Positions 51,568 through 61,398 of a DNA stretch of 64,000 nt are shown in pieces (position 1 is the stretch's first letter; the number at the start of each line of letters is the position of its first letter). Source of the DNA: Serratia nevei (lineage in GTDB: Bacteria > Pseudomonadota > Gammaproteobacteria > Enterobacterales > Enterobacteriaceae); the NCBI RefSeq assembly GCF_037948395.1, contig NZ_CP149940.1, positions 496,001 to 560,000 on the forward strand, in the 5' to 3' direction. Made by a program: the position numbers and the translations under genes. The notes beneath the pieces are model-generated. The model did no database searches, had not been told where the DNA came from, and saw only the letters and a program-made list of their open reading frames with translations.

Positions 51568-53811
51568 ATGAAATCGTTTAATCGTTCTGGGATCTATCTG
51601 GCGGTGATGTCGGCGATGCTGCCGGGTGCCGCGCTGGCGGCCGACGCCACCGATGTTGGCACCATCAGCGTCAAGGGGCAGTCGCTCGGCGGCGGCATGA
51701 TGGTGCAGGATGACAGCGCCAAGGCGCGCTCCACCGTCACCAAAGAGGCGATGGACAAAATGCCGTCGGCGGCCAACGCCATCGACAAGCTGAAATACAC
51801 GCCGGGCCTGAACGTCAACAGCAACGACGCCAGCGGCCTGAGCGGCGTGGACTACACCATGCGCGGCATGAACTCGGATCAGATCGGCCTGTCGATGGAC
51901 GGCATTCCGATCAACGACTCCGGCAACTACGCGGTATACCCGAACCTGCTGGGCGATGCGGAAAACCTGGAGGAGGTGTTCGTCACCCAGGGGTCTTCCG
52001 AAGCGGACGGCCCGCACATCGGCTCCAGCGGCGGCAACATCGGCCTGGTGACGCGCCGCCCGGCGAAAGACTTCGGCGGTTTCGTCAAGCAGACGCTGGG
52101 CAGCAACAGCCTGAGCAAAACCTTCGCCCGCCTGGACACCGGCGAGTACAACGGCTTCAGTAACTGGCTCTCCTATTCGCACACCGAAGCGAAGAAGTGG
52201 CGCGGCGAAGGGCGACTGTACTCCGACAAGTTCGAGATGAACTCGCTGTATGAAGACGGCAACGGCAACAGCAGCAATCTGGTGATGAAGTACAACCGCC
52301 AGAACAACACCAACTACAACACTCTGAGCAAGGCGCAGTTCCAAAACGACGGCCGTGACACCGACTACGTCACCACGCCGGAGTACAACAACAAAGGGCA
52401 GTTGAACAAGTATTACAAGATTGAACGCAACCCGTTCGAAAACTTCACGCTGTCGTTCACCCAGAAGCTGCAGCTGCGCGATAACCTGTCGCTGACCCTG
52501 CAGCCGTATTACTACTGGGGCAACGGCGGCAGCTTCAACGGCCAGACGGCGTCGGTGTTGTCCAACACCTCCAGCAAGGCCGGGCAGTACGATCTCAGCA
52601 ACCTGAAATCCAACACCTACTACCGCCCGTCGTGGACCCAAACCTGGCGGCCGGGCATCACCACCAAGCTGAAGTGGGACATCAACGAGCAGCACAGCCT
52701 GGACGTCGGCTACTGGTATGAGCGCGCGCGCCAGCTGCAGACTCAGCCGTTCATCAGCATCAAGGGCGACGGCAACCCGTCGCAGATTTGGGGCCAGCCG
52801 GGCGGATCCGATCAGGTGAAGGACGCCAACGGCAACACCGTTCAGGGGCGCAACCAGTACACCATCACCCCGGCGCAGAAGGTGTGGCTGCAGGACACCT
52901 GGTTCGCCACGCCGGACTGGACCTTCGTCGGCGGCCTGGCCTATCAGTACGTGGAGCGCAAAGGGGACAACCGCGGCAGCCTGTACAACGTGCCGGAGAA
53001 GCGCAAAGCCACCTATCATGAATTCCTGCCGAACTTCAGCGCCAGTTACAAGGTGAACCAGGAAAACCAGGTGTTCTACAACCTGACGCGCAACATGCGC
53101 ACGCCGCCAAACTACGTGCTGTACAACGTCGGCGACTCGCTCAGCACCAAGCCGGAACTGAGCTGGAACCACGAACTGGGCTGGCGTTTCCAGCAGGAAG
53201 ACATGCTGCTGAGCGCCACGCTGTTCTACATGCGTTACAGCGATCGCCAAATCTCCACCACCAACTCGGCCGGCGACTACGAGATGATGAACATCGGCAA
53301 CGTGGAGAACAAAGGGCTGGAGCTGGAGTGGAGCGGCCAACTGCCGCATAACTTCAACTACTACACCTCTTATACCTACACCGAGTCGAAGCAGAAGAGC
53401 GACATTGTCAGCAACGGCGGGCTGCCGCTGCCGACCTCCGGCAAAGAGGTGCCGAACGTGCCGAAAAATCTGCTGAACATGACGCTGGGTTATGACGACG
53501 GGCTGTATTACGGCAGCGTCAGCGGCAAGTACGTCAGTTCGTTCTACGGCGATCTGACCAACGACGAGAAGATCGGCGGCCGCACGGTGTTCGATCTGGC
53601 GGCGGGGGTGCATCTGCCGGTGGACAAGAAAATCGTCAAAAGCGCTGCGCTGCGCTTTGGCATCAGCAACCTGTTTGACAAGGAATACCTGACCTCGGTG
53701 CGCACCACCACCTTCAACGCGGCACCTTACGGCGGCGTGAAAGCCAGCACGCCGTATTACAACGTCGGCGAAGAACGCACCTTCAGCGTCTCGCTGGAAG
53801 CCACCTTTTAA
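51568..53811 (+). CDS. TonB-dependent outer-membrane receptor
   Basis: A 747-residue receptor. Signal peptide (MKSFNRSGIYLAVMSAMLPGAALA), then a possible TonB box near DVGTISVKGQ. The plug domain has VTKEAMDKMP, YTPGLNVNSNDASGLSGVDYTMRGMNSDQIGLSMDGIPI and GSSGGNIGLVTRRP. The 22-strand barrel ends in SLEATF with terminal Phe. ATG 51568 is chosen over 51559 because a GGGA lies eight bases upstream. The substrate is not evident; the operon partners are its own ExbBD-TonB and a phospholipase D-like protein. Confidence 0.9.
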   Translation: MKSFNRSGIYLAVMSAMLPGAALAADATDVGTISVKGQSLGGGMMVQDDSAKARSTVTKEAMDKMPSAANAIDKLKYTPGLNVNSNDASGLSGVDYTMRGMNSDQIGLSMDGIPINDSGNYAVYPNLLGDAENLEEVFVTQGSSEADGPHIGSSGGNIGLVTRRPAKDFGGFVKQTLGSNSLSKTFARLDTGEYNGFSNWLSYSHTEAKKWRGEGRLYSDKFEMNSLYEDGNGNSSNLVMKYNRQNNTNYNTLSKAQFQNDGRDTDYVTTPEYNNKGQLNKYYKIERNPFENFTLSFTQKLQLRDNLSLTLQPYYYWGNGGSFNGQTASVLSNTSSKAGQYDLSNLKSNTYYRPSWTQTWRPGITTKLKWDINEQHSLDVGYWYERARQLQTQPFISIKGDGNPSQIWGQPGGSDQVKDANGNTVQGRNQYTITPAQKVWLQDTWFATPDWTFVGGLAYQYVERKGDNRGSLYNVPEKRKATYHEFLPNFSASYKVNQENQVFYNLTRNMRTPPNYVLYNVGDSLSTKPELSWNHELGWRFQQEDMLLSATLFYMRYSDRQISTTNSAGDYEMMNIGNVENKGLELEWSGQLPHNFNYYTSYTYTESKQKSDIVSNGGLPLPTSGKEVPNVPKNLLNMTLGYDDGLYYGSVSGKYVSSFYGDLTNDEKIGGRTVFDLAAGVHLPVDKKIVKSAALRFGISNLFDKEYLTSVRTTTFNAAPYGGVKASTPYYNVGEERTFSVSLEATF

Positions 53812-53819
53812 CTGAATAC

Positions 53820-53842
53820 CCCGCCGCCTGCCGGGCGGCGGG
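53820..53842 (+). other. intercistronic hairpin between receptor and exbB
   Basis: CCCGCCGCC-tgcc-GGGCGGCGGG, right after the receptor stop and before the exbB SD. No T-run, so likely an mRNA stabiliser or processing site. Confidence 0.5.
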
Positions 53843-53857
53843 AAAGAGGAGCCCTGT

Positions 53858-54508
53858 ATGGACGCCAATCTGTTGCACGACATTATTTTCTACGTGATGT
53901 ACGCCGCGCTGGCGATCGCGCTGGTGATCATCATCGAACGCACGCTGTACTTCGCCTATACCCAGCGCCAGGCGCGCCGGCTGGAGCAGGCGCTGACGCC
54001 GGACGTACGCCGCGCCGCCGATCTGCCGGACGAGCTGACCCAGCGTAACAGCCTGCCGATGGCGGTGATCGCGCCGGTATTGGCGCAGAAGCACCGCGCC
54101 GGCGACCGCGAGGCGATCGGCGATCTGATCGACGCCCAGTACCTGCTGAGCAAGCCACCGATGGCGCGCGGCCTGTGGCTGCTGGAAACCGTGGTCACCG
54201 CCGCGCCGCTGCTGGGGCTGCTGGGCACGGTGATGGGGATCATCGAAACCTTCAAGGCGCTGGCCGCCTCGGGGGTGTCCGAGCCGAGCCTGGTGTCGGC
54301 CGGGATGGGCACCGCGCTGTACGCCACCGGCCTCGGCATCGCCATCGCGCTGCTGTGCCTGGTGGCCAACAACTTCCTGCAGAGCCGCATGGAGCGCATC
54401 AACGAACTGCTGAAGGTGCTGTTGATCCGCGCCGGCCAACCGGCCAGCCGCCCGGAGAGCGGCAGCGGCGAACAATGGGTTGACAGCGGAGCGCCGCGCT
54501 ATGCCTAA
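53858..54508 (+). CDS. exbB: ExbB-like energiser subunit
   Basis: A 216-residue MotA/TolQ/ExbB family membrane protein. Helices at about 10-28 and around 100-190, with the conserved block LLETVVTAAPLLGLLGTVMGIIETFKAL and SLVSAGMGTALYATGLGIAIALLCLVANN. It pairs with the ExbD encoded at the operon start. The genes are split by tonB and the receptor gene, an unusual order. Confidence 0.92.
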   Translation: MDANLLHDIIFYVMYAALAIALVIIIERTLYFAYTQRQARRLEQALTPDVRRAADLPDELTQRNSLPMAVIAPVLAQKHRAGDREAIGDLIDAQYLLSKPPMARGLWLLETVVTAAPLLGLLGTVMGIIETFKALAASGVSEPSLVSAGMGTALYATGLGIAIALLCLVANNFLQSRMERINELLKVLLIRAGQPASRPESGSGEQWVDSGAPRYA

Positions 54509-55751
54509 TGGCTATCCAGTACGGCGGCCGCTCGGCCGCCTTTATACGGCATTGTGGGGCGGTTGTTTGTTGATGTTGAGCCAGAGCGCTGCGGCGCGTT
54601 TTGCGATTCCCGGCTATGAGCTGGTGTACACCGCACCGGTGGAAACCGCGCTGCAGGCCGACGACCTGCGCAACACCGCCGAGGTGTGGCGCGAGATGTT
54701 CGACGCGGCGAAAACCCGCATCGATTTGGGGCAGTTCTACGTGGCGAATCAGGACGGTTCGCTGCTGGATGGCGTGCTGCAGCACCTGAAGGCGGCCGGC
54801 GAACGCGGGGTGAAAATCCGCTTTTTGGTGGAAGATAAGGGCATTCGCATTTCTACCGCCGAGACGCTGGAACAGCTGAAGGCGATCCCCAATCTGGAGC
54901 TGCGCATTATTCCTTACCAGAAGCTGAGCGGCGGCATCCTGCACGCCAAGTATCTGCTGGTGGACGGCGAGCAGGCGTTCGTCGGCAGCCAGAACTTCGA
55001 CTGGCGCGCGCTGGAGCATATTCACGAAACCGGGCTGCGCATCAGCGACGCCAAGGTGGTGGGGCAGATCCAGGCGATCTTCGAGCAAGATTGGCAGGCG
55101 CAGGCGCTGCTGGCGCAGGATAAACCGGTGCCGCCGCTGCCCGATTCGCCGATGACGGCGCCGACGCAGGGCAACTATCTGGTGGCCAGCCCGCGCGCCT
55201 ACAACCCGGCGGGGGTGATTGATTCGCAGGCCGAGCTGCCGCGCTTGCTGGCCGGCGCCAAGCGGCGGGTGCGGGTGCAGGTGATGGATTACGCGCCGCT
55301 GTCGTTCGGCCCCGAACGCAGCCGCCCCTTCTACGCGGTGATCGACAACGCGCTGCGCAGCGCGGCGGCGCGCGGGGTGCAGATCGAGCTGATGGTGGCC
55401 AACTGGAACACCAAAAAGCCGGATATCGCCTGGCTGAAGAGCCTGGCGCTGGTGCCGAACGTGCAGATCAAAGTGGTGACCATACCACCGGCCAGCAGCG
55501 GCTTCATTCCGTTTGCCCGCGTGATCCACAGCAAGCTGATGACCATCGACGATGAGATTGCCTGGGTGGGCACCAGCAACTGGACCGGCGGCTATCTGGA
55601 CAACTCGCGCAATCTGGAGCTGGTGATGCACAGTGCGGCGATGAGCGGGCGGTTGGACCAGCTGTACCAACAGCTGTGGAATAGCGTCTACGCCGAACCG
55701 CTGCGGCTGGATTACGACTACCCGCCGCCCAAGCCGGGCGGCGAATCCTGA
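54501..55751 (+). CDS. exported phospholipase D-like protein
   Basis: A 416-residue protein with an N-terminal signal-like segment (LYTALWGGCLLMLSQSAAARFA). Two HKD motifs are present, HAKYLLVDGEQAFVGSQNFD (about 152-171) and HSKLMTIDDEIAWVGTSNW (about 345-363), so it is a complete two-motif PLD-superfamily phosphodiesterase. It probably acts in the periplasm or outside. The ATG at 54501 overlaps the exbB stop by 8 bases, so it belongs to the TonB operon. It may cleave a phosphodiester nutrient or ligand taken up by the receptor (inference). Confidence 0.86.
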   Translation: MPNGYPVRRPLGRLYTALWGGCLLMLSQSAAARFAIPGYELVYTAPVETALQADDLRNTAEVWREMFDAAKTRIDLGQFYVANQDGSLLDGVLQHLKAAGERGVKIRFLVEDKGIRISTAETLEQLKAIPNLELRIIPYQKLSGGILHAKYLLVDGEQAFVGSQNFDWRALEHIHETGLRISDAKVVGQIQAIFEQDWQAQALLAQDKPVPPLPDSPMTAPTQGNYLVASPRAYNPAGVIDSQAELPRLLAGAKRRVRVQVMDYAPLSFGPERSRPFYAVIDNALRSAAARGVQIELMVANWNTKKPDIAWLKSLALVPNVQIKVVTIPPASSGFIPFARVIHSKLMTIDDEIAWVGTSNWTGGYLDNSRNLELVMHSAAMSGRLDQLYQQLWNSVYAEPLRLDYDYPPPKPGGES

Positions 55752-55755
55752 TAAG

Positions 55756-55789
55756 CAGGGCGCGGTTAATCCCCGCGCCCTGTGTTTTT
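55756..55789 (+). terminator. terminator of the exbD-tonB-receptor-exbB-PLD operon
   Basis: CAGGGCGCGG-ttaatc-CCCGCGCCCTG followed by TGTTTTT, five bases after the PLD gene stop; the T-run abuts the stop codon of the convergent peptidase gene. Confidence 0.88.
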
Positions 55790-56897
55790 ACCGTCGCCAG
55801 CCAGCCTTCTCCAGCGCCGTCACCAGCTGCTTGGCGCTCAACCCTTCCGCCCGGTGGCCGTTGCCGCTGACGGTATTGGCCGCCAGCAGCGCATTCACGA
55901 TCGCTTCCTCCACCGCTTCCGCTGCTGCGGCGAACAGCGCCGAAATGTAGTCGTTGTTCACCATGCGTAGCGGCGTGGTGAAGGCGCCTTTATTGGCGTA
56001 GTCGGCGGGCGGCAGGCCGTCATTGCCGGTGGCGAAGGCGATGAAAATGTCGCCGCTCGAGTCCTCGGTGCCGCCGCCGGTGCGGGCGATGCCGATGCTG
56101 GCGCGCTGCGCCAGCCGCGCACACTGGTGCGGCAGCAGCGGCGCGTCGGTCGCCAGCGCCACCACGATGGAGCCCATGCCGGGATGCGGCAACTGCGGCG
56201 TGAACGGCGAGGGGAGATGCCCCAGATGCCGGCCTACCGGGTAACCGCCGACCAGCAATGATTCGCGCTTGCCGTGGTTGGCCTGCACGATGGCGCCCAC
56301 CGTCCAGCCGCCCTGAACGGCGGGCAAGCGGCGCGACGCGGTGCCGCTGCCGCCTTTGAATTCATGGCAGATCATGCCGCTGCCGCCGCCGATCGCGCCT
56401 TCCTGCGGCAAGCCGCCCCGGGCCGCCTGCTGCGCCTGGCGCACGTGCTCGGCCTTGACGTGAAAGCCGTTGATGTCGTTGAGCAGGCCGTCGAAGGTTT
56501 CCATCACCACCGGCATATTCCAATACACCGCGTTGTCGCCCGTGGGCAGCGTTTCACGCTCCAGCGCGATCAACGCATCGCGCACCACGCCCACGCTGTG
56601 GGTGTTGGTGAAGGCGATCGGGCTGGTCAGCAGGCCCGCTTCGCGCACCCATTCCAGGCCGGTGGCGTCGCCGTTGCCGTTCAGCACGTGCACGCCGGCA
56701 AAGCAGGGGGCGTGGCGGGCGGAGCCGGGGCGCGGTTCGATCACCGTCACGCCGGTGCGCACGCTGCGCCCGTCCGCCAAATCGGCATGAATGCTGGCAT
56801 GGCCAACGCGCACGCCGGGCACGTCGGTGATGGCGTTCAGCGGGCCGGGCGTGCCCTGTCCGATGATAATGCCCAGATCCTGAGCGCGCTGCGTCAT
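55788..56897 (-). CDS. P1-family (DmpA/BapA) aminopeptidase
   Basis: A 369-residue N-terminal-nucleophile peptidase of the DmpA/BapA family, whose members remove N-terminal D- or beta-amino acids (for example beta-alanine from carnosine or beta-peptides) and self-cleave. Family blocks: PGPLNAITDVPGVRVGHASI, TGVTVIEPRPGS, VHVLNGNGDATGLEWV, GAIGGGSGMICHEFKGGSGT, RTGGGTEDSSGDIFIAFATGN. AAGGAGAA precedes the ATG at 56897. It is coupled (2-base gap) to the APC permease. With the transaminase and dehydrogenase upstream it suggests degradation of beta-alanyl peptides. Confidence 0.88.
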   Translation of the reverse strand: MTQRAQDLGIIIGQGTPGPLNAITDVPGVRVGHASIHADLADGRSVRTGVTVIEPRPGSARHAPCFAGVHVLNGNGDATGLEWVREAGLLTSPIAFTNTHSVGVVRDALIALERETLPTGDNAVYWNMPVVMETFDGLLNDINGFHVKAEHVRQAQQAARGGLPQEGAIGGGSGMICHEFKGGSGTASRRLPAVQGGWTVGAIVQANHGKRESLLVGGYPVGRHLGHLPSPFTPQLPHPGMGSIVVALATDAPLLPHQCARLAQRASIGIARTGGGTEDSSGDIFIAFATGNDGLPPADYANKGAFTTPLRMVNNDYISALFAAAAEAVEEAIVNALLAANTVSGNGHRAEGLSAKQLVTALEKAGWRR

Positions 56898-56899
56898 GG

Positions 56900-58276
56900 T
56901 TATTCTCCTTCTATTGAGGGGGCGGCGAGGGGCGCCGTCTGGCGGCCGCGCAGATGGTTCAGCGCCAGCCCGAAGCCGATAATGCCGGCAATGATAATAA
57001 AGTCTTTCAGGCTGCTGGCGATCAAAATCGTCCACAGCACGTACAGGCAGCACAGCAGCGCCACCACCACCGGCAGCGGCCACAGCGGCATCAGGTACGG
57101 GTGGTGGAAGTGGCGGCGACGGCGGCTGATCAGCGCCGCCACCGCCATGATGATGTACACCAGCAGCAGCAGGATCACGGTGAACGAGGTCAGCGATTCG
57201 AGATCGGAGCAAAACGCCAGCAGCGCCGACGGCACGCCGAACAGCAGGGTGGCGATCCAGGGGGTGCCGAAGCGCGGGTGGATGATTTTCAGCGCCCGGT
57301 TAAACGTCGGCAGCCAGAAGCCGTCGCGCCCGCTGGCGAACATCATGCGGCTGAACTGCGCCACGATGGCGATGATGGCGTTGAACACCGACAGATAAAT
57401 CGCGCCGCTTACCACCCGAGCCAGCGTCGGGCCGCCGAGCTGGGTGACCACATAGCCGACCGGATCGGCCTGTTTGGCCATCTCGGTCAGCGACGGCGAA
57501 CCGATCAGCAGGGCGGTGAACGGCACCAGTTCCACCAGCACCACGATGACCAGCGTCAGCATGATCGCGATCGCCATCGGCCTGCCCTGTTCGCGCATGT
57601 CTTCCGCCATGTACACCGCCGCACCGTAGCCGTTGTAGGAGAACAGCGCGACCCCGACCATGGCGACGATCAGCGGCAGCGACACCGGGGCCAGGCTGCC
57701 CTGCGCGTCCAGCATCACCGGCGCGGTGAGGATCTCCGTGCTCTGATGCGGGTGGCTGAAGCCGAGCCAGGCGATCAGCGCCAGCACCGCCACTTCCACC
57801 ACCAGAAAGGCGCCGGTCAGCAGGGCGTTGGCCTTGATGTTGAAAATGGCGCAGATGCCGCCGACCAGCACGGTGAGCATGCCGGCGGTCGAGGCGTCGA
57901 ACTGGGTGCCCAGCGCGGTGTTCAGGTAGGGCACCGCGCCGGTGGCCAGCACCGCCGGCACGAACAGTGAGGCGCTGAGGATAAACAGGTAGGTCTGCAA
58001 CCCGCACAGGGTGCCGAACAGGCGCTTGATGATGCTGTACTCACCGCCGGCGCTGGGGTGTGCGGCGCCGAGCTCGGCATAGCACAGCGCGATGGCGGCG
58101 GCGACGCAGGCGGCGATCAGAAACGACAGAAAGGCGCCGCTGCCGGCGCTGGCGATCGCCAGCGGGGCGATGACGAAAATCGAACTGGCCGGCGTCACGC
58201 CGGACGCGGTGATCATCACCACGTCGAGGACGCTGAGATTGCCTTTGAAGGTGTGTTCAGGGGCGGACTCTTTCAT
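56900..58276 (-). CDS. APC-superfamily amino acid permease
   Basis: A 458-residue transporter with about 12 helices. APC motifs include [51 protein letters not shown] and [19 protein letters not shown]. It lies between the peptidase gene and the dehydrogenase gene on the same strand. It probably imports the amino acid or dipeptide used by the pathway, perhaps beta-alanine or a beta-alanyl peptide (inference). Confidence 0.86.
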   Translation of the reverse strand: MKESAPEHTFKGNLSVLDVVMITASGVTPASSIFVIAPLAIASAGSGAFLSFLIAACVAAAIALCYAELGAAHPSAGGEYSIIKRLFGTLCGLQTYLFILSASLFVPAVLATGAVPYLNTALGTQFDASTAGMLTVLVGGICAIFNIKANALLTGAFLVVEVAVLALIAWLGFSHPHQSTEILTAPVMLDAQGSLAPVSLPLIVAMVGVALFSYNGYGAAVYMAEDMREQGRPMAIAIMLTLVIVVLVELVPFTALLIGSPSLTEMAKQADPVGYVVTQLGGPTLARVVSGAIYLSVFNAIIAIVAQFSRMMFASGRDGFWLPTFNRALKIIHPRFGTPWIATLLFGVPSALLAFCSDLESLTSFTVILLLLVYIIMAVAALISRRRRHFHHPYLMPLWPLPVVVALLCCLYVLWTILIASSLKDFIIIAGIIGFGLALNHLRGRQTAPLAAPSIEGE

Positions 58277-58362
58277 GGGATAACGACTCCATTAACGTGT
58301 GAGTGAATTATTGTTTTGCTGCACAGGCTGTACGCAGGAATCAAATGGAGCGCGCGGAAATG

Positions 58363-58383
58363 CCGGGGAGCGTTGCTCCCCGG
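58363..58383 (-). other. intercistronic hairpin between the dehydrogenase and permease genes
   Basis: CCGGGGAGC-gtt-GCTCCCCGG, a perfect 9-bp stem in the 127-base gap between mmsA and the permease gene. It lacks a T-run on the minus strand, so it may attenuate or stabilise rather than fully terminate. Confidence 0.6.
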
Positions 58384-58403
58384 AAGTTTATTGTTCTTAT
58401 GTG

Positions 58404-59912
58404 TTACCCCTGTCCCGACGGGAAGCTGAAGCTGGTGCGCCGGGCATCGCCGGAGGCCGGCCAGCGCTGGGTCACGGTCTTGCGTTTGGTGTAGAACCTG
58501 ACGGCATCCGGGCCGTAGGCGTGCAGATCGCCGAACAGCGAGCGCTTCCAGCCGCCGAACGAGTGGTAGGCCACCGGTACCGGCAGCGCCACGTTGATCC
58601 CCACCATGCCGACCTGAATGCGGCTGGAGAAGTAGCGCGCCGCTTCTCCGTCGCGGGTGAACAGACAGGTGCCGTTGCCGTATTCGTGGGCGTCGATCAA
58701 GGCCATCGCCTCCGGCAGCGAAGCCGCGCGCACCACGCCGAGCACCGGGCCGAAGATCTCTTCCTGATAGATGCGCATGCCGGGCGTCACGCGATCGAAC
58801 AGCGTCGGGCCGAGGAAATACCCTTGGCTGGGGCGGCCGTCTGCGCCGATCACGCTCAGCTCGCGGCCGTCCACCAGCAGCTCGGCGCCTTCGGCTACGC
58901 CCTGATCGATATAGCCTTTTACCTTCTGATAATGCTGTTGGGTCACCAGCGGCCCCATGTCGTTGCGGTTGTCGCTGCCGGGGCCGACGCGCATGGCGGC
59001 CATCTGTTGCCGCAACCCGGCGATCAGCGCTTCGGCGGTGCCGTTGCCCACCGCCACCACCAGCGGGATGGCCATGCAACGCTGGCCGCAGGAGCCGAAG
59101 GCGGCGCCCATCAGCGCGCCGACCGCGCCGGGGATATCGGCGTCCGGCAGCACCACCGCGTGGTTCTTGGCGCCGCCCAACGCCTGCACCCGTTTGTTCT
59201 GCCCACAGCCGGTGTGATAGATGTGTTCTGCCACCGGCGTCGAACCGACGAAGCTGATCGCTTTGACGCGCCCGTCATGCAGCAGCGTCTCCACCGCTTC
59301 GCGATCGCCGTTGACCACGTTGAGCACCCCCGGCGGCAGCCCGGCTTCCGCCGCCAGCCGCGCGATATACAGCGCGGCGGAAGGCACGCGCTCGGAAGGC
59401 TTCAGCACGAAAGTGTTGCCGCACGCCACCGCCATCGGCCACATCCACAGCGGCACCATCGCCGGGAAGTTGAACGGCGTGATGCCCGCCACCACCCCCA
59501 GCGGCTGAAACTCGCTCCAGCTGTCGATGCCCGGGCCGGCCTCTTTGCTGTGTTCGCCCTTCAGCAGTTCCGGCACATAGCCGGCATATTCGATATTCTC
59601 GATGCCGCGCTGCAGTTCGCCCAGGGCGTCGCTGAGCACCTTGCCGTGCTCGGCGGTGATCAGTTGGCAGATGGCGTCGGCGTGCTGCTCCAGCAGATCC
59701 TTGAGCTTCATCATGATGCGCGCGCGCTTCAGCGGCGGGGTGTCGCGCCAGGCGGGATAGGCCTGTTCGGCGGCGGCGATGGCGCGCTCCACCGTGGCGC
59801 GGTCGGCCAGCTGCACCTCCTGCGCCGATTGGCCGGTGGCCGGGTCGTAAACCGGCTGGCTGCGTTCGCCGCCGGCGGCGGGCTCGCCGTTGATCCAATG
59901 GGTAATGGTCAT
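58404..59912 (-). CDS. mmsA: CoA-acylating (methyl)malonate-semialdehyde dehydrogenase
   Basis: A 502-residue ALDH of the MmsA/IolA group. It has HWINGEPAA near the start, [39 protein letters not shown] and the catalytic Cys in [11 protein letters not shown], with [13 protein letters not shown]. It would convert malonate semialdehyde, the transamination product of beta-alanine, to acetyl-CoA. AAGGAGAG precedes the ATG and the transaminase gene ends 10 bases upstream. Confidence 0.92.
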   Translation of the reverse strand: MTITHWINGEPAAGGERSQPVYDPATGQSAQEVQLADRATVERAIAAAEQAYPAWRDTPPLKRARIMMKLKDLLEQHADAICQLITAEHGKVLSDALGELQRGIENIEYAGYVPELLKGEHSKEAGPGIDSWSEFQPLGVVAGITPFNFPAMVPLWMWPMAVACGNTFVLKPSERVPSAALYIARLAAEAGLPPGVLNVVNGDREAVETLLHDGRVKAISFVGSTPVAEHIYHTGCGQNKRVQALGGAKNHAVVLPDADIPGAVGALMGAAFGSCGQRCMAIPLVVAVGNGTAEALIAGLRQQMAAMRVGPGSDNRNDMGPLVTQQHYQKVKGYIDQGVAEGAELLVDGRELSVIGADGRPSQGYFLGPTLFDRVTPGMRIYQEEIFGPVLGVVRAASLPEAMALIDAHEYGNGTCLFTRDGEAARYFSSRIQVGMVGINVALPVPVAYHSFGGWKRSLFGDLHAYGPDAVRFYTKRKTVTQRWPASGDARRTSFSFPSGQG

Positions 59913-59922
59913 GGTTCTCTCC

Positions 59923-61263
59923 TTATTCGGTGGCGTTGAGGGCGTCGCCCACGGCGTTGATCAGCGCATCGATCTGCGCTTCGCTGCTGATGAACGGCGG
60001 CGCCAGCTGCAGGGTGTCGCCGCCGTAGCGCACGTAAAATCCGCTTTCCCAGCAGCGCATCGCCGCCTCGAAGGGGCGCCGCGCCGGTTCGCCCGGCCGT
60101 GCCGCCAGCGTAATGCCGGCCGCCAGGCCGATGTTGCGAATGTCGGCGACGTGTTTGGCTCCTTGCAGGCTGTGTACCGCGCGCTCGAAGTAGGGCGCCA
60201 GCGCCTGTACGCGCTCCACCATCTGTTCGCGCTGCAGGATGTCCAGCGTCGCCAGCGCGACCGCGCAGCTGACCGGGTGGGCGGAGTAGGTGTAGCCGTG
60301 CGGGAATTCGAGCTGGTAGTCCGGCTCGCCGCCGTTCATGAAGGTGTGGTAGATCTCCGGCCGCACCACCACCGCGCCCATCGGCTGCGCGCCGTTGGTC
60401 ACCTGTTTGGCGATGTTCATGATGTCCGGCGTGACGCCGAACGCCTCGGCGCCGGTCATCGCGCCGCAGCGGCCGAAGGCGGTGATCACTTCGTCGAAGA
60501 TCAGCAGGATGTCATGCTGGGTGCAGATTTCGCGCAGGCGCTGCAGGTAGCCGACCGGCGGCACGATCACCCCGGCGGAGCCGGAGAAGGGTTCGACGAT
60601 CACCGCGGCGATCGTTGAGGCGTCGCGCAGCGCGATGATGCGGTTGAGCTCTTCCGCCAGCTCTGCCCCCTGTTGCGGCATGCCGCGCGAAAAGGCGTTG
60701 CCGGCCAGCAGGGTGTGCGGCAGGTGGTCCGCTTCGGCGCCGGCGCCGAACGTCTTGCGGTTGCCGGCAATGCCGCCGACCGAGATACCGCCGAAGTTAA
60801 CGCCGTGATAGCCCTTTTCCCGGCCGATAAAGCAGGTTTTGCCCGCCTGGCCTTTGGCGCGCCAGTAAGCGCGCGCCATTTTCAGCGAGGTGTCCGCCGC
60901 TTCCGATCCGGAGCCGGTGAAGAACACGTAATCCAGCCCCGCCGGCGTCAGTGCCTTGATCTTGTTGGCCAGTTCGAACGACAGCGGGTGGCCGAACTGA
61001 AACGCCGGCGAGTAATCCAGCGTCGCCAGCTGGCGCTGGGCGGCGTCGGTGATTTCCTGCCGGCCGTGCCCCAATCCGCAACACCATAATCCGGACAGGC
61101 CGTCGAAAATCTTTCTGCCGTCATGGCTGGTGTAATACGCCCCCGCGGCTTGAGTAATGATGCGCGGCTGCGCTTTAAAATTACGGTTACCGGTAAAAGG
61201 CATCCAATGGGCCTCTAACCCTTCGGCATCGAGACTATTTAGCGGGTGATTTTCAGCGGCCAT
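59923..61263 (-). CDS. omega-amino acid--pyruvate (beta-alanine) transaminase
   Basis: A 446-residue class III PLP aminotransferase. It has LNSLDAEGLEAHWMPFTGNRNFK, a conserved N-terminus of beta-alanine:pyruvate transaminases, FTGSGSEAADTSLKMARAYW, EPFSGSAGVIVPPVGYLQRLREIC, LIFDEVITAFGR and the PLP lysine in MNIAKQVTNGAQPMG. GGAGGAAA precedes the ATG. First gene of the operon, divergent from a LysR regulator. Converts beta-alanine plus pyruvate to malonate semialdehyde plus alanine. Confidence 0.9.
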   Translation of the reverse strand: MAAENHPLNSLDAEGLEAHWMPFTGNRNFKAQPRIITQAAGAYYTSHDGRKIFDGLSGLWCCGLGHGRQEITDAAQRQLATLDYSPAFQFGHPLSFELANKIKALTPAGLDYVFFTGSGSEAADTSLKMARAYWRAKGQAGKTCFIGREKGYHGVNFGGISVGGIAGNRKTFGAGAEADHLPHTLLAGNAFSRGMPQQGAELAEELNRIIALRDASTIAAVIVEPFSGSAGVIVPPVGYLQRLREICTQHDILLIFDEVITAFGRCGAMTGAEAFGVTPDIMNIAKQVTNGAQPMGAVVVRPEIYHTFMNGGEPDYQLEFPHGYTYSAHPVSCAVALATLDILQREQMVERVQALAPYFERAVHSLQGAKHVADIRNIGLAAGITLAARPGEPARRPFEAAMRCWESGFYVRYGGDTLQLAPPFISSEAQIDALINAVGDALNATE

Positions 61264-61398
61264 GTTTTCCTCCGAACAGGAAAATAAGAGCGATTAATGA
61301 AATAAACCGAGTTGTTAACGGATTGTTGTGCGAAATTGACTATGTACCGCTTGTTCTCTACTGTGAATAATCATATGTCGAAACTTACTTAAGGTTTT
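61264..61398. promoter_or_regulatory. divergent promoter region of the beta-alanine operon and its LysR gene
   Basis: AT-rich 135-base region between divergent genes. It contains TTGTTCTCTACTGTGAATAATCATA-type sequence on the plus strand, but no single operator is certain. Confidence 0.45.
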
